NCBI RefSeq assembly: GCF_003667505.1
Contig: NZ_RCVJ01000112.1
Coordinates: 1 to 42,591, forward strand
DNA: 42,591 nt
Origin: Micromonospora sp. BL4
Lineage (GTDB): Bacteria > Actinomycetota > Actinomycetes > Mycobacteriales > Micromonosporaceae
Reading direction: 5' to 3'
The first letter of the stretch is position 1. Each line of letters starts with the position of its first letter. The translations under genes were made by a program, and so were the position numbers. This document shows positions 38,004-42,591 of this stretch, one piece after another. The notes beneath the pieces were generated by a model, which searched no databases, was not told the origin of the DNA, and saw nothing but the letters and a program-made list of their open reading frames with translations.

Positions 38004-38774
38004 ATGGGTGTACGGGTGGAGCGCGCCGGGCCGGTGACGACAGTGGTGCTGGACCGGCCAGCGGCCCGGAACGCTGTCGACGGGCCGACCGCGCGGGCGC
38101 TGGCCGACGCCTTTCGGGCCTTCGACGCCGACCCGGACGCGGCGGTGGCCGTGCTCTGGGGAGCCGGCGGCACGTTCTGTGCCGGCGCCGACCTCAAGGC
38201 GATCGGCACGCCCAGCGGCAACCGGGTCGAGCCGGAGGGGGACGGCCCGATGGGTCCGACCCGGATGGCGCTGAGCAAGCCGGTGATCGCGGCGATCTCC
38301 GGGTACGCGGTGGCGGGCGGTCTGGAGTTGGCGCTCTGGTGCGACCTGCGCGTCGCCGAGTCCGACGCGACGCTCGGGGTCTTCTGCCGCCGCTGGGGAG
38401 TGCCGCTGATCGACGGTGGCACCGTCCGGCTGCCCCGGCTGATCGGTGAGAGCCGCGCGATGGACCTGATCCTCACCGGCCGGCCGGTGCCGGCCGACGA
38501 GGCGTACACGATGGGGTTGGTCAACCGGTTGGTGCCACCCGGCCAGGCGCGAGCCGCGGCAGAGGAACTGGCGGCGGGGATCGCCCGGCATCCGCAGACC
38601 TGCCTGCGCAACGACCGGGCGTCGGTGCTGGCCGGCGCCCGCACGCCCGAGCCGGAGGCCATGGCGACCGAACTGGCGTACGGGATGGATTCGCTGGCCA
38701 CCGACGCGGCGGCCGGCGCGGCCCGGTTCGCCGCCGGTGCGGGTCGGCACGGCGCGATGCCGCCGGGAGAGTGA
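38004..38774 (+). CDS. Enoyl-CoA hydratase/isomerase-family protein (crotonase)
   Basis: A 256-residue crotonase-fold protein. The oxyanion-hole stretch GTFCAGADLKAIG and the helix GYAVAGGLELALWCDLRVAE are present. Glu108 matches the first catalytic Glu of enoyl-CoA hydratases, but the second Glu position, 20 residues on, is Cys128 (GVFCRRWGVP), so simple hydratase activity is doubtful. Other crotonase reactions (isomerase, hydrolase, decarboxylase) or loss of activity are possible. ATG 38004 is the first in a clean frame. Its stop lies inside a long hairpin shared with the convergent GH87 gene. Confidence 0.88.
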   Translation: MGVRVERAGPVTTVVLDRPAARNAVDGPTARALADAFRAFDADPDAAVAVLWGAGGTFCAGADLKAIGTPSGNRVEPEGDGPMGPTRMALSKPVIAAISGYAVAGGLELALWCDLRVAESDATLGVFCRRWGVPLIDGGTVRLPRLIGESRAMDLILTGRPVPADEAYTMGLVNRLVPPGQARAAAEELAAGIARHPQTCLRNDRASVLAGARTPEPEAMATELAYGMDSLATDAAAGAARFAAGAGRHGAMPPGE

Positions 38775-38790
38775 GCCTCCCGGCGGCATC
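38756..38790. terminator. Bidirectional hairpin between crotonase and GH87 genes
   Basis: GATGCCGCCGGGAG (38756-38769) and CTCCCGGCGGCATC (38777-38790) are a perfect 14-bp inverted repeat with a 7-nt loop. The left arm includes the last codons of the crotonase gene and its stop is in the loop; the hairpin ends 15 bp before the GH87 stop at 38805. It can terminate both convergent transcripts. Confidence 0.7.
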
Positions 38791-38804
38791 GGCTACCGGT
38801 GAGA

Positions 38805-41800
38805 TCAGTTGCGGTTGATGGTGAAGGTCGTCGTGGTGTTGCGGATGTCCTGGTAGTTGTTGGTCAGCCGCAGGTTGTTGAAGGTGACCGAGCCGACCGC
38901 CGGACCCTGGCCGGGTTCCGGCATCTCGTTGGCCCAGATCGCGTAGCCGGACTTCGCGTCGAACGCGTCACCGCTCTTACGGACGCCACTGATCGAGACG
39001 TTGGTGAAGACCGTGTCGGTGATCGGGTTCTCCGGCTGCGACCCGTTGTACTTGGTCTGGAACATGATGCCGGTGTACGTCGGATCGACGATGTCCACGT
39101 CGGACACCCGGATGCCGCGGAACTCCTTCGAGGCGGAGAACACCCAGATCGCGGGGAATGTCTGGGATCCCCAGAAGTGCCCACCCGCCCGGATCAGCGA
39201 GATGTTCTGGAACTGGGTCGGTGGGCTGGCGCCGAACCCGATGAACGGATAGCCGAAGTCCAGCGAGCTGATGGTGATCCCGGAGTACGTCAACATGTCC
39301 GCGATGTACAGGTTACGGAAGATGTTGTTGTAGCCGCCGTAGACCGCCAGCCCGGCCGCCCGCCAGGTCAGCGTGGCCGAGAGGTTCTCGAAGACGTTGC
39401 CGTTGTTGCCGGTCGACGCACCCTGGTCGGTGGCCGAGAAGAGAGCGAACGCGTCATCGCCGTTCGACCGCCCCTCGGTGTTGGTGATCAGGTTGTTGGT
39501 GCTGCCGTTGGTCAGGTTCACACCGTCGGCGAAGGTGTTCCGGAAGCGGCTGTTGCGGATGGTCAACCCGCTGACGCTCACGCCCCAGTACGCGCAGACG
39601 GTGTGCTCGACCCAGACGCTGTCCAGCGTCATGTTGTCGACGTCCTTCAGCTCACCCCAGACCTTGCCCGGCCCGTCCTGACGGATGGTGTAGTTGCCGA
39701 AGAAGGCCAGGTGGGAGAAGGTCGACCCGCTGGCCGAGGACTCCACCCGGAAGCCCGCGTCGGTGTTCTGCTGGCCGGTGGGCGTCTGGAAGCGGGTGTA
39801 CCACATGCCCGCGCCGACCACCGTGATCGGCTTGCCGTACACCTGGAGCTTCTGCGCGGTCTCGTAGGTGCCGGCCGGCAGGTAGACACCGATCAGGTTG
39901 CCGGTGGTGTCCATCCGGACCGCGTCCAGCGCGTTCTGGACGTCCTGGTGGCTGAAGCCGGTCGGCACGCGGTACCGGGCCGGGTCGGGGTTGGCGCGCG
40001 GTGCGACCAGCTCCAGGTTGATGAAGTCGATCGCGTACGTGGTGGTGTTGGCCGGGTCCTTCTGCAGACGGATCCTGCTGCCGGCCGGGATGGTCGAGTT
40101 CAACATCACGTTCGCCTCGTCGTACAGGTGGCGAGGCGGGCCGGCGCTGGGCGAGTCACTCGGGCTGGCCTCCGCGCCGTAGAGCCAGATGTGCTTGGAG
40201 GTCAGGTTGATCGGCTTGTGCAGGGTGCCGTTGACGTAGATGTTCAGCGTCGAGTTGATGCCTCCACCGCCCGGCGCGTCGGGGATGGAGAAGCGGGTGA
40301 CCAGGGTGTTGGTCGCCGCCCGGGTGGTCCACTCGACGTATGAGCCGGTGCTGTTCAGGGTCACCGCCCGACGTCCGGACGCCTCGCCGCCGAGGTTGCC
40401 GATGTCCCGGTTGGGACCGACCTGCCCGGCGCCGCCGCCGGTGGTGCCGTCCTCGGCCTCGTACATGTCGTAGCCCAGGTTGGCGCCACGCCCGACGAAG
40501 AGCGGGCGGTCACTGGTGTTGTTGGCCTGCTTGACCGGCAGCTCGTTGCCGTCGACGGCGAGCACCACCCGGACGGTGTACTTGCCATTCGCGGAGGTCC
40601 AGGTGCCCAGGTTGATCGGGCTGACCGTCGCGCCGGCGTTGATCACGCCGGAGTACGAGCCGGTCAGGGTACGGACCACGGCGCCGGACTCGTTGAGCAC
40701 GGTCAGGGTGATGCCGTGCGAGCCGGACGCGGACGCCTGGTTGCCGGCGTTGCGGATCGACACGGAGAACGTGACCGTGCTGCCGGGGGGCGGGTTGCCC
40801 GGTGACCAGTCGACCGCGGAGGCCACCAGGTCGGAGCTGGCGACCGCGCTGACCACCAGCGGGCTGGGGTTGGTGTAGCTGTTGTTGGTGTCGTCCTGCT
40901 CGACGACGGTGTTCGACTCGTCGACCTTCGCGCTGAGCGGGTAGCTGCCCGAGTCACGGGTGCCGATGTTGGCGGTGACCGTGGTCGAGGCGCCGGCCGC
41001 CAGGCCGCCGACCGACGCGGTGCCGACCCGGGTGGCGCCCAGGTAGAAGTTGACGTTGGTGGCGCCGGAGGACGCCGAGCCGGCGTTACGCACGGTGGCC
41101 GAGAGCGTGATGGTGCTCGTCTCGACCGGCGCGGACGGGGTGAACGACATGCCGGTCACGGTCAGATCCGGGTTCGGCGCCGGGGTGCCGATGACCTGGA
41201 ACTCGGCCACCTGGCCGGCCGGGGCGCCGGTGTTCGAGGCGATCGAGAGCCGTACGTCGGCCGCCGCGCCGGAGACCGGGATGGTCACCGTGTTGCCGCT
41301 GCCCGGGTTGAAGGTGTAGTTCGCCGCGCCGACCAGGGTGGTGAAGGTCGACGAGCCCTGGTCGCGGCCCAGCACGGTGATGTTCTGGGTACGCGCACCC
41401 CAGGCCGCGTCCGGGTTCAGCTTCACCACGATCTGGCTGAGGCTGGCGTTCGCGCCGAGCTGCACGGTCAGCGTGCTCGGGTTGCCGTTGCCCTCCCAGT
41501 AGGTGGCCACGTTGTTGTCGTTGGCGTTGGTGGCCACGAACGTGTGCACGTACCCGGAGGCGGTGATCGGCTTGCCGAGCGCCAGGTTGGTGCCGACCGG
41601 CGGGTTGCCGGTGCCGGTCCGGGTCACGGTGTTGCTGTTCGCCGACTGGTTGCCGGCCGCGTCCCTGGCCCGGACGTGGTACGAGACCGTGGCGCTGGTC
41701 GGCTGACTGTCGGTGTACGTGAGGGTCGAGCCGTTGACGCTGCCGCGCAGCGCGCCGTTGGCGTAGACGTCGTACCCGGTCACCCCGACGTTGTCGGTGG

Positions 41801-42506
41801 ACGCGGACCAGGTGAGCCGGATCTGCCCGCTGGCGGGCTGGGTGTACGCCAGGTTGCCGGGGACGCTGGGGGCCTGCGTGTCGGGGCTGCCGACTGCGCC
41901 GTAGACCTCGACCTCGGAGAACTGGGCGGCCGGCCAGCCGGTGTTGCCGGTGACCTGCACCCGCACGTAACGGGTGCTGGCCGCCGTGAAGGTGACGGTC
42001 GCGGTGTTACCGGTGGCCGGGTTGAAGGTGTAGCCGCCGGACGCCTTCAGGGTGGTGAACGACGACCCGTTGGTGGAGCCGAGCACCGACAGCGTCTGGG
42101 TGCGGGTCTGCCAGGCCGACGCGGGCGGCAGCTTCAGCACGACCCGGTCCACGCTGACCGTGGCGCCGAGGTCGGCCTGGATCCACTGCGGGAACGCGTT
42201 GTTGGCGCTCTCCCAGTAGGTGTCCGCGTTGCCGTCGTTGGCGTTGCCGGGCACGTAGTTCTGGTTGTGGCTGCTGGCGGTCATGGTGGCGGAGAGCCCG
42301 GCGAGCATGGCCACGCGCGCGGCGGCCGCGGACGGGTCGGCGACCGGCGCCGCGCCGGCCGCGGGGGTGACGACCGGGGCGGTGGCGACGAGCATTCCGG
42401 CGAGCAGGCCGGCGAGCAGCCGTCGGTGGCCGCTGCGGGTGGTTCGGGGGACGGGTGTGGGCGCGGCGCTTGGCGGCGTGCCTCGTCTGGTGCCGTTTCT
42501 GGACAT
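38805..42506 (-). CDS. GH87 alpha-1,3-glucanase (mycodextranase-type), multidomain secreted
   Basis: A 1233-residue exported enzyme. Order: signal peptide (about 1-53); discoidin/CBM32 domain (about 66-205); fibronectin III (about 212-297); second discoidin domain (about 305-442); two CARDB-type beta domains (about 448-553 and 558-670); CBM6-like domain (about 675-840); GH87 beta-helix (about 850-1233). Three acidic residues are placed as in GH87 enzymes: Asp994 (FADGVN), Asp1017 and Asp1018 (NGDDAFAL), with the 23/24 spacing I recall for the known catalytic trio. It would cut alpha-1,3-glucan in fungal walls or bacterial polymers. GAGGTG precedes ATG 42506 by 10 nt. CBM32 and CBM6 domains would anchor it to the glycan. 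Confidence 0.9.
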   Translation of the reverse strand: MSRNGTRRGTPPSAAPTPVPRTTRSGHRRLLAGLLAGMLVATAPVVTPAAGAAPVADPSAAAARVAMLAGLSATMTASSHNQNYVPGNANDGNADTYWESANNAFPQWIQADLGATVSVDRVVLKLPPASAWQTRTQTLSVLGSTNGSSFTTLKASGGYTFNPATGNTATVTFTAASTRYVRVQVTGNTGWPAAQFSEVEVYGAVGSPDTQAPSVPGNLAYTQPASGQIRLTWSASTDNVGVTGYDVYANGALRGSVNGSTLTYTDSQPTSATVSYHVRARDAAGNQSANSNTVTRTGTGNPPVGTNLALGKPITASGYVHTFVATNANDNNVATYWEGNGNPSTLTVQLGANASLSQIVVKLNPDAAWGARTQNITVLGRDQGSSTFTTLVGAANYTFNPGSGNTVTIPVSGAAADVRLSIASNTGAPAGQVAEFQVIGTPAPNPDLTVTGMSFTPSAPVETSTITLSATVRNAGSASSGATNVNFYLGATRVGTASVGGLAAGASTTVTANIGTRDSGSYPLSAKVDESNTVVEQDDTNNSYTNPSPLVVSAVASSDLVASAVDWSPGNPPPGSTVTFSVSIRNAGNQASASGSHGITLTVLNESGAVVRTLTGSYSGVINAGATVSPINLGTWTSANGKYTVRVVLAVDGNELPVKQANNTSDRPLFVGRGANLGYDMYEAEDGTTGGGAGQVGPNRDIGNLGGEASGRRAVTLNSTGSYVEWTTRAATNTLVTRFSIPDAPGGGGINSTLNIYVNGTLHKPINLTSKHIWLYGAEASPSDSPSAGPPRHLYDEANVMLNSTIPAGSRIRLQKDPANTTTYAIDFINLELVAPRANPDPARYRVPTGFSHQDVQNALDAVRMDTTGNLIGVYLPAGTYETAQKLQVYGKPITVVGAGMWYTRFQTPTGQQNTDAGFRVESSASGSTFSHLAFFGNYTIRQDGPGKVWGELKDVDNMTLDSVWVEHTVCAYWGVSVSGLTIRNSRFRNTFADGVNLTNGSTNNLITNTEGRSNGDDAFALFSATDQGASTGNNGNVFENLSATLTWRAAGLAVYGGYNNIFRNLYIADMLTYSGITISSLDFGYPFIGFGASPPTQFQNISLIRAGGHFWGSQTFPAIWVFSASKEFRGIRVSDVDIVDPTYTGIMFQTKYNGSQPENPITDTVFTNVSISGVRKSGDAFDAKSGYAIWANEMPEPGQGPAVGSVTFNNLRLTNNYQDIRNTTTTFTINRN

Positions 42507-42543
42507 GGGGTCGCTACACCTCTTTCGGGGGTGGGTGCGGGGT

Positions 42544-42591
42544 GTGGTGCCCGGCGACGGGTGCAGGGGTACGCCCGTCGCCGGGCACCAC
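42544..42591. terminator. Long hairpin at the right edge, probably a terminator
   Basis: GTGGTGCCCGGCGACGGG (42544-42561) and CCCGTCGCCGGGCACCAC (42574-42591) form a perfect 18-bp inverted repeat around a 12-nt loop, upstream of the GH87 gene. It probably ends a gene beyond the window, or insulates the GH87 promoter. The stem reaches the window edge. Confidence 0.7.

Noticed and set aside
38799..40343. Long plus-strand open frame opposite the GH87 gene
   Set aside because: It is antisense to a clear multidomain enzyme; composition is Val/Gly/Arg/Asp-rich noise typical of GC-rich antisense frames.
1..42591. CRISPR array, transposase or integrase
   Set aside because: No regularly spaced identical repeats with unique spacers, and no DDE/tyrosine/serine recombinase motif seen in any frame.

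Overview
The window is high-GC actinomycete DNA (roughly 72-74% G+C by eye, many GTG starts, GTGA/ATGA stop-start overlaps). Gene content and codon habit fit a filamentous actinomycete, most probably Micromonosporaceae (Micromonospora-like). That placement is inferred from recognised proteins and was not tested by a database search. There is no transposase, integrase, CRISPR array or rRNA. One tRNA gene (Lys, TTT) is intact, and a decayed 3' fragment of a tRNA-Ser lies about 190 bp downstream of it.

Layout. 1-4.8 kb: housekeeping and stress genes, namely a FadR-type regulator divergent from a truncated gene, mscL, a PRC-barrel-like protein, a BenE-type transporter divergent from an XRE-cupin regulator across a perfect operator palindrome, and a PP2C phosphatase. 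4.9-6.8 kb: a coupled PadR / HAAS-ABC ATPase / permease operon. 6.8-10.9 kb: Eis-like acetyltransferase, beta-helix lipoprotein, NAD-dependent epimerase, small Cys-containing protein. 11.15-11.75 kb: tRNA-Lys and an integration-scar-like region. 11.7-14.4 kb: aldo/keto reductase, GNAT, duplicated-domain lipoprotein. 14.4-17.6 kb: a tightly coupled minus-strand operon of ESX/type VII-like genes (membrane protein, EspC-like protein with a YxxxD signal, WXG-type protein, two small unknowns), a divergent HEAT-like protein, and a winged-helix gene behind a MerR-type promoter. 17.8-22 kb: two LtrA family membrane proteins around a P1/DmpA peptidase, and a zinc-ribbon protein. 22-26.2 kb: GH65 phosphorylase, PAP2 phosphatase, prepilin peptidase. 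26.8-36.2 kb: a complete Flp/Tad pilus locus. 36.2-37 kb: a repeat-rich intergenic region. 37-42.6 kb: DUF2231-Rieske protein, crotonase, and a 1233-residue multidomain GH87 alpha-1,3-glucanase.

How the parts work together. The divergent prepilin peptidase (25.4-26.2 kb) can process the small pilin-like proteins made by the Tad operon. TadA powers assembly, TadB/TadC form the inner-membrane platform, and the SAF, secreted and LysM proteins probably form the envelope-crossing part. The 14.4-16.6 kb operon looks like an exported ESX-type substrate pair with dedicated membrane and accessory partners, and is the best candidate here for an undescribed module. Three related palindromes with an AT-rich core (CATAAATATG-like) at 1.7, 13.25 and 36.6 kb form a dispersed element family.
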